Source: Anaerolineales bacterium
Lineage (GTDB): Bacteria > Chloroflexota > Anaerolineae > Anaerolineales > Villigracilaceae
Length of the DNA stretch: 64,000 bases
Assembly (NCBI GenBank): GCA_026928255.1
Contig: JAIXKJ010000008.1
Coordinates: 287,298-351,297 of the forward strand
Direction of reading: 5' to 3'
The notes beneath the pieces are model-generated. The model had not been told where the DNA came from and did no database searches. It worked only from the letters and a program-made list of their open reading frames with translations. The position numbers and the translations under genes are program-made. Position 1 is the stretch's first letter; every line of letters begins with the position of its first letter. This document shows positions 7,901 through 16,405 of the stretch, piece by piece.

Positions 7901-8966
7901 GCGCAAACAGCAAATCCCGGTCATGGTCGGCGGCGCGGCGATTAATCGCCGCTTCGGACGACGCATTTTGCAAACCGAAGACGGCTCAAATTACGAAGCG
8001 GGCGTTTTCTATTGCAAAGACGCTTTTGAAGGTTTGGACACAATGGACGCGCTGATTGACGAAGAGAAGCGCTTCAACTTGCTGGAAAAAATAAATAAAG
8101 AAGCGACGATGGAAGCCAACCTCGCCGCCGCCGAACCAGCCGCCGCGCCGAGCGGAAAACGCTCCAACGTCGTCCCCGCGCCGATTCCGCTGCCCGAAAA
8201 ATTGGGGCAACGCATCATCCGCGACATGCCGCTTGAAATGGTGTTGCAACACCTCAACATCAACGAGTTGTATCGTTTGTCGTGGGGAGCGAAGAACACG
8301 CACGGACCCGAATGGGAAAAATTGAAAAAAGAATTTGAAGCGCGCCTCGTTTCGATGGCGAAAGACGGCGCCAAACGCGGCTGGCTCAAACCGCAAGCGG
8401 TCTATGGCTACTTCGCCTGTCAAGCCGACGGCGAAGAGTTGATCATCTACGCCGACGCGCAAGGCAAAAAAGAAGCGGCGCGTTTGATCTGTCCGCGCCA
8501 ACCGCACGGAGATTACCTCGCGCTATCGGATTACTTCGCTTCGGTCGAGTCGGGGCAATTGGACACGGTCGCGCTGCAAGTCGTAACCGTCGGCAAACTC
8601 GCCACCGCTTTGTTTGAAGAAATGCAAAACGCCAACGATTACACCGAAGCCTACTACCTGCACGGGCTCGCCGTGCAAGCCGCCGAAGCCACCGCCGATT
8701 ACGTCCACAATCACATTCGCCGCGAGTTGGGCTTGGGCGCGAATCAGGGCAAGCGCTACTCGTGGGGTTATCCCGCCATCCCCGTTTTGGAAGATCATTT
8801 CAAAGTCTTCAAATTGCTGCCCGCCGCCGAAGAGGAACTGGGATTGGGGTTGACCGCGTCGGGTCAAATCAGCCCCGAAGAATCGACCGCCGCGATTGTC
8901 GTCCCGCACAAAGACGCGAAGTATTACACGCTCGGCGAAACGCGCGTCGAGCAGTTGATGAAGTAG
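4938..8966 (+). CDS. metH: Cobalamin-dependent methionine synthase with in-frame DUF559 insert
   Basis: Transfers a methyl group from methyl-tetrahydrofolate to homocysteine via cobalamin in the cytosol. Domains in order: homocysteine-binding barrel (about 10-310, zinc Cys in GLNCSTG and GGCCGTTPEH), pterin barrel (about 340-640, LGERCNAQGSRKF), cobalamin cap and Rossmann domain (DVHDIGKN signature), and SAM-binding reactivation domain (about 1130-1342, RYSWGYPA). At 1342 residues it is about 180 longer than expected. Residues 671-849 are a DUF559 nuclease-like domain between two repeat-encoded NPSP...GEG segments, placed just before the cap helices. The linker at about 318-330 is encoded by heptamer repeats. 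AGGAG precedes the ATG. The reading frame is intact throughout. Confidence 0.95.
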   Translation: MKRQYTNRRYLDALEKKVIIFDGAMGTSLQNQNLTAEHFGGEQYNGCNDYLVISCPEAVEKVHRSFLEVGVDALETDTFRSNRLTMKEYNLQERIVEINMAAAQLARKLADEYAEKTGQPRFVAGSIGPSGKLPSTTDPDLSNVTYDELIAAFAEQAEGLIRGGADLLLIETSQDILEVKAAIAGLHQAFEKTQIYLPIQAQVTLDTTGRMLLGTDINAALTILEGMGIDVFGLNCSTGPEHMREPIRFLGENSPLPISCIPNAGLPLNVDGQAVYPLLPEPYANDMYEFATKHNVRVVGGCCGTTPEHLRLLVEKLSDYQLPTTDSPRLFTPQLSSAMSASAMQQTPAPTLLGERCNAQGSRKFKRLLLAEDYDGILDIARDQVSGGAHALDISVAVTERADEAEQMRQVIKKLQAGVDVPLVIDSTEVDVLEVALQTAPGRCLINSTHLESGRAKADKIFALAKKYNAAVICLTIDENGMAKTAQKKYEVAQRIYDIAVNEHGLKPEDLVFDDLTFTLATGDVEFIDSAKETIEGIHLIEEKLPGVMTSLGVSNLSFGFAPQARPALNSVMLYHCVQVGLDMAIVNAAHVKPYAEIDETERELCEDLIFNRREDATQRFIAHFENVELTEESAADPTEGMTPEQRLHWKIVHRFKDGVEADIDEVINRSLIPNPSPERGRESPLPVGEGQGEGKPRKYNPRLPDKLKERIRELRENATDAEALMWRLLRNRAIHDAKFRRQHPIKGYILDFYCHEAKLAIELDGSGHLEKKQIKHDDERTKTLNAQGIRVLRFWNSDVLNNTENVLNEIWIALEEASANTLTPNPSPVGEGDSDSLLPTGEGLGMRAPSKHVIAVHLLNNVLLPAMKEVGDKFGAGELILPFVLQSAETMKKAVAHLENYLEKMEGVTKGTVVIATVYGDVHDIGKNLVKTILSNNGYTVVDLGKQVPAETIITKAVEVNATAIGLSALLVSTSKQMPLIVNELHRRKQQIPVMVGGAAINRRFGRRILQTEDGSNYEAGVFYCKDAFEGLDTMDALIDEEKRFNLLEKINKEATMEANLAAAEPAAAPSGKRSNVVPAPIPLPEKLGQRIIRDMPLEMVLQHLNINELYRLSWGAKNTHGPEWEKLKKEFEARLVSMAKDGAKRGWLKPQAVYGYFACQADGEELIIYADAQGKKEAARLICPRQPHGDYLALSDYFASVESGQLDTVALQVVTVGKLATALFEEMQNANDYTEAYYLHGLAVQAAEATADYVHNHIRRELGLGANQGKRYSWGYPAIPVLEDHFKVFKLLPAAEEELGLGLTASGQISPEESTAAIVVPHKDAKYYTLGETRVEQLMK
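5892..5919 (+). repeat. Heptanucleotide repeat inside metH linker
   Basis: Four degenerate 7-mers (GATTACC, AATTACC, AACTACC, GACTCCC) encode part of the linker between the homocysteine and pterin domains of MetH. A gain or loss of one unit would shift the frame. Confidence 0.6.
6949..7021. repeat. Left palindromic module of the DUF559 element
   Basis: Begins CCCTCATCCCTAACCC and ends GGGTGAGGG. It contains two hairpins, CCCTTCCCC/GGGGAAGGG and CCCTCTCCC/GGGAGAGGG. It is translated in frame as Pro/Gly/Glu-rich linker. Confidence 0.8.
7402..7482. repeat. Right palindromic module of the DUF559 element
   Basis: Begins CCCTCACCCCTAACCCC and ends GGGGATGAGGG, with two internal hairpins (CCTCTCCC/GGAGAGGG and CCCTTCTCCC/GGGAGAAGGG). 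It is a directly oriented relative of the left module. Confidence 0.8.
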
Positions 8967-8971
8967 GCGCG

Positions 8972-10813
8972 ATGAATTTCCTCGACGCTCTTTCTCAAAA
9001 AACGCTGCTCGCCGACGGCGCAATGGGCACTATGCTTCACGCGCGCGGCGTCGGCTTTGACGAATGCTTCGACGAGTTAAATCTCTCGCGTCCCGCCGTC
9101 GTGGCGGACGTGCACCGCGAGTACATCGAAGCGGGCGCGGAGTTAATCATCATCAACACCTTCGGCGCAAATCGCTTCAAACTGGCGAAGCACGGTTTGC
9201 AGAGCAAGGTCGCGCAGGTGAATCGCGCGGGCGTGGAATTGGCGAAGCGCGTGGTGGCGGCGTCTTTCAAAGACGTGTTCGTCGCGGGCGACATCGGTCC
9301 GCTCGGCGTGCGGCTCGTCCCCTACGGGCGCGTCAAGTTGGAAGAGGCGCGCGCGGCGTTCGCCGAACAAGTCAACGCGCTTGCCGAAGCGGGCGCAGAT
9401 TTGTTCGTCATTGAAACCATCGCCGATTTGTACGAAACGCAAGAAGCCGTCGCCGCCGCCAAAGGAAATTCTTCGCTGCCGGTTATCGCTTCGATGACTT
9501 TCACCCGCGACGACGTTACGCTCTTAGGCGACCCGCCCGCCAAAGTGGCGCGACGCCTCGTCGCCGCCGGCGCAGACGTGATCGGCGTCAACTGTTCTGG
9601 CGGACCGTTGCAACTGCTTCGCATCCTCAAACGCATGCGTCAAGCCGAACCGCGCGCGCGCTTTATCGTCAAGCCCAACGCGGGCTGGCCCCAACAAACC
9701 AACGGGCGCATCATGTACCCCGCCGACGAAGAATATTTTGGCGAGTACGCGCTGCTCTTCCGCGAAGCGGGCGCGACCATCGTCGGCGGCTGTTGCGGCA
9801 CGACTCCGCAACATATTGCGACGATGAAAAAACGGCTGGACGCCGCGCCCGCCGCCGCGCCGCTGGAAATTTCTTTCGCGCCCGAAGAGGAAATCGCCGC
9901 CGCCCCCGCCGCCCAAGAGTCTCGCCTCGCCCAGCGCCTCGCCGACGGAAAATTTTCCATCTGCGTCGAGATGGACCCGCCGCGCGGACTTTCGACCAAA
10001 AAATTATTGGCGGGCGCTTCGCTGCTTTACGACTCCGGCGCGGACGTTATCAACGTCGCCGACAGCCCGCTGGCGCGCATGAGAATGTCCGCGTGGGCGG
10101 TTTGCGACGTGGTGCAGCGTCAGGTCGGCGTGGAGACCACCCTGCATTTCCCGACGCGCGGGCGCAACCTGTTGCGCGTGCAAGGCGACTTGCTGGCGGC
10201 GCACGCACTCGGCATTCGCAACGTCTTCGTCGTCATGGGCGACCCGACCTCGATCGGCGACTATCCCGAAGCGACCGACAATTACGACCTCGTCCCGTCG
10301 GGTTTGGTCAAACTGGTCAAGCGCGGATTTAATATGGGCATGGATCATTCGGGCGCCAGCATCGGTCAGCCGACCAGTTTCTTCGTCGGCGCGGCGCTCA
10401 ACCTTTGCCCGCAAAATGTGGAAAGCGAGATTAAGAACTTGCAGCGCAAAGTCAACGCGGGCGCGGATTTCTTCCTCACGCAACCTGTTTACAGCCCCGA
10501 CGACGGTCCCAAATTATTGGAGGCCTACGAAGCCAAACACGGCAAACTCGACCAGCCGATTATCGTCGGCGTATTGCCGTTGGTCAGCGCGCGGCACGCC
10601 AACTTTTTGCACAACGAAGTGCCCGGCATCGTCATTCCGCAAGAGACGCGCAAACGCATCGAAGCCGCCGGCGAAGACGGCGCGAAAGTCGGCGCGGAGT
10701 TGGCGATCGAGTTAGTTGACCATCTCAAATCATGGGCGAGCGGCGCGTACCTCATGCCGCAATTTCATCGCTACGATCAAGTTTCGGAAATTATCGTCGC
10801 GGTTAAAGAATAG
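8972..10813 (+). CDS. yitJ: Bifunctional homocysteine methyltransferase / methylenetetrahydrofolate reductase
   Basis: A fusion of 613 residues. Residues 1-300 form a homocysteine S-methyltransferase barrel (GAMGTMLHARG, zinc Cys in GVNCSGG and GGCCGTTPQH). Residues about 325-613 are a MetF-type flavin barrel (FSICVEMDPPRG, VFVVMGDPTSIGDYPEA, FFLTQPVY). The reductase makes the methyl-THF that MetH consumes; the N-terminal half may transfer methyl groups to homocysteine from another donor. The start ATG is 5 nt after the metH stop, without a strong Shine-Dalgarno, so translation is probably coupled. It is the last gene of the SAM-riboswitch operon. Confidence 0.92.
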   Translation: MNFLDALSQKTLLADGAMGTMLHARGVGFDECFDELNLSRPAVVADVHREYIEAGAELIIINTFGANRFKLAKHGLQSKVAQVNRAGVELAKRVVAASFKDVFVAGDIGPLGVRLVPYGRVKLEEARAAFAEQVNALAEAGADLFVIETIADLYETQEAVAAAKGNSSLPVIASMTFTRDDVTLLGDPPAKVARRLVAAGADVIGVNCSGGPLQLLRILKRMRQAEPRARFIVKPNAGWPQQTNGRIMYPADEEYFGEYALLFREAGATIVGGCCGTTPQHIATMKKRLDAAPAAAPLEISFAPEEEIAAAPAAQESRLAQRLADGKFSICVEMDPPRGLSTKKLLAGASLLYDSGADVINVADSPLARMRMSAWAVCDVVQRQVGVETTLHFPTRGRNLLRVQGDLLAAHALGIRNVFVVMGDPTSIGDYPEATDNYDLVPSGLVKLVKRGFNMGMDHSGASIGQPTSFFVGAALNLCPQNVESEIKNLQRKVNAGADFFLTQPVYSPDDGPKLLEAYEAKHGKLDQPIIVGVLPLVSARHANFLHNEVPGIVIPQETRKRIEAAGEDGAKVGAELAIELVDHLKSWASGAYLMPQFHRYDQVSEIIVAVKE

Positions 10814-10815
10814 GG

Positions 10816-11703
10816 TTAACTTTTTCGATTGTAAACAAACCAATAGACCAAGCCGACCATCGCCACGCCGCCGATGATGTTGCCAATCGTTACGGGGAGC
10901 AAATTAACCAGAAAGAAATTTCGCCAAGTGAGATGCGAAAAATCGGCGGCGCTTTTTCCGACGGCTTCAAAAAAATTCGCGCCGCCAAAATCTTTGATAA
11001 AAAGCGCCAGCGGAATGAAATACATATTGGCGACGCTGTGCTCGAAGCCCGCCGCCACAAAGGCGGCAATCGGCGGAACGACGGCGAGGATTTTGTCCGT
11101 CGTCGTGCGCGCGCTGTACGACATCCAAACCGCCATACAAACCAGCGCGTTGCACATCATCCCCAGCGCGACGGCGGGGATAAATTCCAGCGTAACTTTG
11201 GACTCGGCGACGTTGAGCGCCGTCAAGCCGACCGCGCCGCCGCCGAAGGCGTATTGTTTGCCGATAAAAACGATGGCGGCGGTCAACACTGCGCCGACAA
11301 AATTCCCCAAATAGACGATGCCCCAATTTCGCAACAGTTGAGTCAGCGTAACTTTTCCGCTGGCGAAGGCGATGGTGATGAGCGCGTTGCCGGTGAACAG
11401 TTCCGCGCCGCCGACCACGACCATGATTAAGCCAAGCGAGAAAGCCAGCCCGCCCAACAAGCGCGTTACGCCGTAAGGCAGCGCACTGGAATAAATGACC
11501 GCGCCGCTCGCGTCTTTGACGGAAATTCCGCCCGCCAAAACGGTCGTGGCGAACAACGCGCCGACCCCGATAAACGCGCCCGCGAGAACGGCTAACATAA
11601 ACATATTCAACCCGTTAAGGTTGGCTTTCTTCACGCCCAATTCTTCGGCTTTGACAGCCATCGCGGGCGGAAGCAGGGCGTCGAATGCGGCGGGTTCGTT
11701 CAT
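10816..11703 (-). CDS. Formate/nitrite transporter (FNT) family channel
   Basis: A 295-residue membrane protein with six hydrophobic segments, the FNT pentameric channel fold. The N-terminal LNMFMLAVLAGAFIGVGALF and the re-entrant GNALITIAFASGKVT are family-like. FNT proteins move formate, nitrite, hydrosulfide or lactate across the inner membrane, and the substrate cannot be told from sequence. It is convergent with the methionine operon, separated by 2 nt, with no hairpin between them. GGAG precedes the ATG on the minus strand. Confidence 0.88.
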   Translation of the reverse strand: MNEPAAFDALLPPAMAVKAEELGVKKANLNGLNMFMLAVLAGAFIGVGALFATTVLAGGISVKDASGAVIYSSALPYGVTRLLGGLAFSLGLIMVVVGGAELFTGNALITIAFASGKVTLTQLLRNWGIVYLGNFVGAVLTAAIVFIGKQYAFGGGAVGLTALNVAESKVTLEFIPAVALGMMCNALVCMAVWMSYSARTTTDKILAVVPPIAAFVAAGFEHSVANMYFIPLALFIKDFGGANFFEAVGKSAADFSHLTWRNFFLVNLLPVTIGNIIGGVAMVGLVYWFVYNRKS

Positions 11704-11823
11704 GGAAATTCTCCTTGCGTTCGTCTTTCTGCGATTTTATCCGACGCGGCGATTTTTCGACGCTTTTATAGGTATACTTACGTCATCATTTTTCCATTAC
11801 ATTTCACCTAATCGGACTTCCCT

Positions 11824-12591
11824 ATGCTCCTCGTCATTGACCTCGGCAACACCAACCTCACGCTCGGCTTGTACGAAGGCGAAACGCTCGGCGCGCATTG
11901 GCGGCTGGCCACCGACCACAAGCGCATGCCCGACGAATACGGTTTGCAATTTTTGGGGCTTTTGCAAAACGCAAAAAAAACGCTGGACGACATTGACGGA
12001 ATCGCGCTGGCTTCGGTCGTGCCGCCGCTGACCGGGCGCATTGTGCAAGCCTGCCGCGAGTATTTGCGACAAGAGCCGCTGGTTGTGGACGCGGGCGTCA
12101 AAACGGGAATCAAAATCCGCTACGAAGATCCGAAATCGGTCGGCGCGGACCGCGTCTGCGACGCGGCGGCGGTGATGAAACTTTACGGCGCGCCCGCCTG
12201 CGTGATTGACTTCGGCACGGCGACCACGTTCAACGCCATCGCGCGCGGCGGCGAATATTTGGGCGGCGCAATCACGGCGGGAATCAACCTCGCCGCCGAA
12301 GCGCTCTACGCCCGCGCCGCAAAACTTCCCAACATTGACTTGCAAGCGCCGCCGTCAGTCATCGGGCGCAACACCGTCCACGCCATGCAATCGGGTTTGC
12401 TTTTCGGCTACGCCTCGATGGTGGACGGCATGGCGGAGCGTTTCCGCGCCGAATTGGGGAGCGAGATGAAAGTCATCGCCACCGGCGGCTTAGCGGACGT
12501 GGTCGCCGTCGAAGCGCGGGCGATTGACGTCATCGCCCCCTGGCTGACGTTGGACGGTCTGCGAATTATTTGGGAGTTGAATCGTTCGTAG
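11824..12591 (+). CDS. coaX: Type III pantothenate kinase
   Basis: Phosphorylates pantothenate, the first step of coenzyme A synthesis. The protein of 255 residues has the ASKHA motifs LVIDLGNTNLTLGLYEG at the N-terminus, the phosphate-2 motif CVIDFGTATTFNAI near residue 130 and GGAITAGI. Length is normal for CoaX. The Shine-Dalgarno is weak. The stop codon and the last two codons lie in the first copy of a 23-bp direct repeat, so the C-terminus may have been trimmed by that repeat. It is divergent from the FNT gene. Confidence 0.92.
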   Translation: MLLVIDLGNTNLTLGLYEGETLGAHWRLATDHKRMPDEYGLQFLGLLQNAKKTLDDIDGIALASVVPPLTGRIVQACREYLRQEPLVVDAGVKTGIKIRYEDPKSVGADRVCDAAAVMKLYGAPACVIDFGTATTFNAIARGGEYLGGAITAGINLAAEALYARAAKLPNIDLQAPPSVIGRNTVHAMQSGLLFGYASMVDGMAERFRAELGSEMKVIATGGLADVVAVEARAIDVIAPWLTLDGLRIIWELNRS

Positions 12592-12654
12592 GGGCGCAAC
12601 CAGAGATGAATGGAGATAAACGGGGATGTTTGTTCGTAGGGGCGTAACCAGAGA
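12584..12654 (+). repeat. Pair of 23-bp direct repeats, 48-bp period
   Basis: GTTCGTAGGGGCGCAACCAG occurs at 12584 and again, with one change, at 12632. The first copy supplies the coaX stop codon. The 73-nt gap holds nothing else recognisable. Confidence 0.6.
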
Positions 12655-12664
12655 CAAACGGGCA

Positions 12665-13582
12665 TTACCCTGCGGCGCGGAGCAAGACGATGCCCAACAA
12701 CAAAAGTCCGCTGCCGACGAATTGGGTTCCGTTCATTAATTCGTGCAAAAAGAAATACGCCAAAATTGCGGTGAAGACCGGTTCCAACGTAACGATTAAG
12801 TTGGCGGCGGTTGGCGAAAGGCGGCGGATGCTTTCGTTGTAGAAGACGAAGCCGCCGAGCGTGGGAATGATGCCGAGCAAGAAGAGCCAACTCCAACCAG
12901 AGACGGAATCTTTTAGCCAGAATAAATTGTCAACAACGGGTTGGCGGGTAATCCACATATCGTTGGCGAGGTCGAAGAAGAAGATGAAAATCGAGGCGGC
13001 GGCGAAACTGTAAAAGAGCGCCGACCAAGGCGGGATTCGCAAATCGGCGGAGACTTTGCCTTGCAGGCTGTAAACGGCGAACATCAGGCCGGTCAGCAAA
13101 CCGAAGATAATGCCCAATGGGTTGAGTCGCCACACGGCGGGGTTGGCGGCGTCGGCGACGAGGACGATGCCGACGAAGCAAATTCCAATCGAAATTAATT
13201 TGAGCGCGTTGAAGCGTTCCTTAAAGAAAACGCGGCTTAACGCCGCCGTCATCATCGGCGAGGAAAACGATAACACGGTGGCGACTGTCGCGCCGTTGTA
13301 TTGAATGGAAAAAATCCACATGGCGTTGAAGAGCGCCAAAACCAACCCGTACCCAAGGATGAATTTTCGATAACGCGCTTCTAACGTCAGCGAGGCGCGA
13401 TTCAAAAACCATAAGCCGACCCACACGCAAACGGTAACGAAGAAGTTGCGCCAAAAGGCGATGGTCAGCGCGGGCAAATTATAGGCTGTGATGAGGTAAC
13501 TGATTAAAGGTCCCGTTGTTGACCAGAGCAGGGTGGCGGCAAAGGCGGTAATAAATCCGCGCGAGGAATTGGATGCGGGCAT
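12665..13582 (-). CDS. EamA-family (DMT) transporter
   Basis: A 305-residue inner-membrane protein with ten hydrophobic segments and two EamA repeats, the drug/metabolite transporter fold. Family features include the first-helix LLWSTTGPLISYL and FWRNFFVTVCVW in the first repeat, and LEPVFTAILAYFFLHE near the end. The start MPASNSS is chosen for GGAGAG 4 nt upstream; a longer frame would run into the tRNA terminator. The substrate is unknown. It follows tRNA-Glu on the same strand after a terminator-like hairpin. Confidence 0.85.
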   Translation of the reverse strand: MPASNSSRGFITAFAATLLWSTTGPLISYLITAYNLPALTIAFWRNFFVTVCVWVGLWFLNRASLTLEARYRKFILGYGLVLALFNAMWIFSIQYNGATVATVLSFSSPMMTAALSRVFFKERFNALKLISIGICFVGIVLVADAANPAVWRLNPLGIIFGLLTGLMFAVYSLQGKVSADLRIPPWSALFYSFAAASIFIFFFDLANDMWITRQPVVDNLFWLKDSVSGWSWLFLLGIIPTLGGFVFYNESIRRLSPTAANLIVTLEPVFTAILAYFFLHELMNGTQFVGSGLLLLGIVLLRAAG

Positions 13583-13599
13583 GACTCTCCATAAAATGC

Positions 13600-13624
13600 A
13601 ACAGCCGCCTAAAAGGCGACTGTT
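13600..13624 (-). terminator. Terminator-like hairpin after tRNA-Glu
   Basis: On the minus strand AACAGTCGCC, loop TTTTA and GGCGGCTGTT are followed by GCATTTT. It lies just downstream of the tRNA 3' end. Confidence 0.55.
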
Positions 13625-13630
13625 CTGTTG

Positions 13631-13703
13631 TGCCCCCACGGAGATTCGAACTCCGGTTTAAGCCTTGAGAGGGCTTCGTCCTAGGCCGCTAGACGATGGG
13701 GGC
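13631..13703 (-). tRNA. tRNA-Glu (CTC)
   Basis: A 73-nt cloverleaf: acceptor GCCCCCA/TGGGGGC, D-arm GTCTAGCGGCCTAGGAC, anticodon loop CTCTCAA giving CTC, T-arm GTTCGAATC, discriminator A. The 3' CCA is not encoded. Confidence 0.95.
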
Positions 13704-13719
13704 GTTTGAAGCGGGCGAG

Positions 13720-13748
13720 ATTGTATCATTCGCGTTTTGAATCGTCAA
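13720..13748 (-). promoter_or_regulatory. Promoter of tRNA-Glu
   Basis: -35 TTGACG, a 17-nt spacer and -10 TACAAT, ending 16 nt before the tRNA 5' end. Confidence 0.75.
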
Positions 13749-13790
13749 TTGAAAAGCGGCTAAAAAATCTATAGGTCTTCAAACTATTTC

Positions 13791-16271
13791 TTAAATCACA
13801 AAACTGACCAACTTGCCTTTGACGACGATAATTTTCTTTGGCGCTTTGCCGCCCAAATGGCTTTGAACGGATTCGTTCGCCAGCGCCGCAGCGCGGATTT
13901 CGTCTTCGCTCGCGTCGGCGGCGACTTGGATATGTCCGCGCACTTTGCCGTTAATTTGCAGCGGAATCTCCACTGAATCTTCCTTCGCGGCGGATTCGTC
14001 CACAACAGCCCACGCCTGCTGGTGGACGGAATAAGGCTTGCCAAAATGTTCGGTCCACAATTCTTCGGCGATGTGCGGCGCGACGGGCGCCAACATCTTG
14101 ACATAAATTTCTCGCGCCTCGTCCCATTCGGGAGTCCCCGCCGCGCCCGCTTCGCGCGCTTTGTACATCTCGTTCAGCAATTCCATCAACGAAGAGATGA
14201 TGGTGTTGAACTCGAAATTTTCAAAGTCATGCGTAACGCGCTTTAAGGTTTGATGAACTTTGCGGCGCAGAACTTTTCGCGTTTCATCCGACGCTGTCGG
14301 CGCGGCAATAGGATCGGTAAACAAAGTCCAGACGCGGCGCAGCCAACGCGCCGTCCCTTCGATGCCGTGAGAGTTCCACGCCGCGCCCTGCTGCCAACGC
14401 GCAAAGAACATCAGGTAAGCGCGCACCGTGTCCGCGCCGTATTGGTCAACCAAAATGTCGGGCGCGACTACGTTGCCCTTGCTCTTTGACATTTTGGAAT
14501 TATCCTCCGCCAACACCATGCCCTGATTACGCAACTGCATCACAGGCTCGTTGCCTTCGGTGATTCCCATGTCGCGCAGCGCCTTGTGGAAAAAGCGGAA
14601 GTACAACAGGTGCATCGTTGCATGTTCGCTCCCGCCCGTGTATGTGTCCACGGGCATCCAGTAGTTATATTCGGCGTCGTCGAACGGAGCCTTATCGTCA
14701 TGCGGACTCAGATAACGCAGGTGATACCACGACGAACACATGAACGTATCCATCGTGTCTGTTTCGCGGATCGCGGGCTCGCCGCCGATCGGACAGATTG
14801 CGTTTTTCCACGTGGGGTGAAACTTCAACGGCGATTCGCCCGTCGGTTTCCATTCGTCAATATCGTCAGGCAACAGCACAGGCAGTTGATCATCCGGCAC
14901 AGGATTCCAGCCATGCGTTTCGCAATAAACCATCGGAATCGGCGCGCCCCAAAATCGCTGGCGCGAGATCAACCAATCGCGATAACGATAATTCACATCG
15001 CGCTTGCCGATTCCTTTTTTCTCCAAATATTCGATCACCGCTTTGATGGCGGGGTTCGCCATGCCCTTATCGTTCGTGGCAGGCGTCCCGTTGAATTGAC
15101 TCGAATTGATCATCGCGCCTTCATGCGGGTACGCTTCGGTCATCGTGTCGCCGTTCAACTCGACGCCTTCAGGCTGGATGACTGGAATAATTTTCAAGCC
15201 GTATTTGCGCGCAAACTCAAAATCGCGTTCGTCGTGGGCAGGGACCGCCATAATCGCGCCCGTGCCGTAACTCATCAAAACATAATCGGCGATCCAAATG
15301 GGGATCCGCTCGCCGTTGACGGGATTAATCGCGTACCCGCCGCTGAAGACGCCCGTCTTCTCTTTATCCTTCGCTTCGCGCTGGATGTCGGTCTGCTTCG
15401 CCGCTTCAGCCTTATACGCGCGGACGGCTTGCGCCTGTTCCGCCGAAGCGATCTTCTCCGCCAGCGGATGTTCGGGCGACAAGACCATAAACGTCGCGCC
15501 CCACAGCGTATCGGGGCGGGTGGTGAAGATTTCAATCGGGTCGCCCGCTTCCGTTTTGAAAATAACCGAAGCGCCTTCGCTGCGCCCGATCCAATTCGTC
15601 TGCGAAGTTTCGATGTACTCGGGCCAGTCAATTCCATCGAAATGCAACAGTTCATTGGCGTAATCCGTCGCCTTGAAGAACCACTGTTCCAATTCCTTTT
15701 TGATGACCGGCGTGCCGCAGCGATCACAGACGCGGTCTTCGCCTTTCACCTGTTCGCGCGCCAGCGTGGTGTTGTCCTTCGGGCACCAATCCACGGTCGC
15801 TTTCTTGCGATACGCCAACCCGCGTTTATATAACTGGATGAAGAACCACTGCGTCCAGCGATAGTATTCCGGGTCAGACGAAATAATTTCGCGCTTCCAA
15901 TCGAACATCGCGCCCATCGAACGCATCTGTTCTTCCATGCGCGCAATATTGGCATACGTCCACTTCTTCGGGTGGATGTTGTTCTTAATCGCCGCGCCCT
16001 CGGCAGGCAGACCGAACGCATCGAATCCCATCGGGAACATCACGTTGTAACCCTGCATCCGCTTGAAACGCGCTCGCGCATCCGACGGCGTCATCGCGTA
16101 CCAATGCCCGATGTGCAAATCGCCGCTGGGATAAGGCAGCATGGTCAGCGCGTAATGCTTGGGGCGGCTCTCATCAATCACCGCGCGGTAAAGTTGATCG
16201 GCTTCCCATTTGACTTGCCATTTTTTCTCAATTTCATTCGGGTTGTATGAATAATCTTTATTGGCGTCCAT
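13791..16271 (-). CDS. leuS: Leucyl-tRNA synthetase
   Basis: A class Ia synthetase of 826 residues that charges tRNA-Leu. HIGH is at 53-56, followed by MFPMGFDAFGLPAE. The CP1 editing domain includes TTRPDTLWGATF with the conserved Asp, and SKMSKSKGN starts near residue 592. The anticodon-binding and C-terminal domains are complete (ending KGKLVSFVI). A four-Cys zinc-type insert (WCPKDNT, CDRCGTP) is present. It is transcribed behind a leucine T-box leader, so expression should rise when tRNA-Leu is uncharged. Confidence 0.97.
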   Translation of the reverse strand: MDANKDYSYNPNEIEKKWQVKWEADQLYRAVIDESRPKHYALTMLPYPSGDLHIGHWYAMTPSDARARFKRMQGYNVMFPMGFDAFGLPAEGAAIKNNIHPKKWTYANIARMEEQMRSMGAMFDWKREIISSDPEYYRWTQWFFIQLYKRGLAYRKKATVDWCPKDNTTLAREQVKGEDRVCDRCGTPVIKKELEQWFFKATDYANELLHFDGIDWPEYIETSQTNWIGRSEGASVIFKTEAGDPIEIFTTRPDTLWGATFMVLSPEHPLAEKIASAEQAQAVRAYKAEAAKQTDIQREAKDKEKTGVFSGGYAINPVNGERIPIWIADYVLMSYGTGAIMAVPAHDERDFEFARKYGLKIIPVIQPEGVELNGDTMTEAYPHEGAMINSSQFNGTPATNDKGMANPAIKAVIEYLEKKGIGKRDVNYRYRDWLISRQRFWGAPIPMVYCETHGWNPVPDDQLPVLLPDDIDEWKPTGESPLKFHPTWKNAICPIGGEPAIRETDTMDTFMCSSWYHLRYLSPHDDKAPFDDAEYNYWMPVDTYTGGSEHATMHLLYFRFFHKALRDMGITEGNEPVMQLRNQGMVLAEDNSKMSKSKGNVVAPDILVDQYGADTVRAYLMFFARWQQGAAWNSHGIEGTARWLRRVWTLFTDPIAAPTASDETRKVLRRKVHQTLKRVTHDFENFEFNTIISSLMELLNEMYKAREAGAAGTPEWDEAREIYVKMLAPVAPHIAEELWTEHFGKPYSVHQQAWAVVDESAAKEDSVEIPLQINGKVRGHIQVAADASEDEIRAAALANESVQSHLGGKAPKKIIVVKGKLVSFVI

Positions 16272-16302
16272 ACTGCCTCCGTTTCTTTTTGATCCTTAAA
16301 AT

Positions 16303-16337
16303 AAAAAACTCCTCGTCCGCAACTGGGACGAAGAGTT
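16303..16337 (-). terminator. T-box-controlled terminator of leuS
   Basis: On the minus strand AACTCTTCGTCC pairs with GGACGAGGAGTT (one G-T) over a 7-nt loop and is followed by TTTTTT. It competes with the T-box antiterminator just upstream. Confidence 0.9.
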
Positions 16338-16363
16338 AACTCCGCGGTACCACCCAAATTCGT

Positions 16364-16405
16364 TTTCAGGTTTCAAGTTGCAAGTTTCAGGTTGAAAGTT
16401 TCCTT
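16364..16405 (-). repeat. Heptanucleotide repeat array in T-box leader
   Basis: Six degenerate 7-mers on the plus strand: TTTCAGG, TTTCAAG, TTGCAAG, TTTCAGG, TTGAAAG, TTTCCTT. It separates upstream T-box stems from the antiterminator. Confidence 0.65.
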
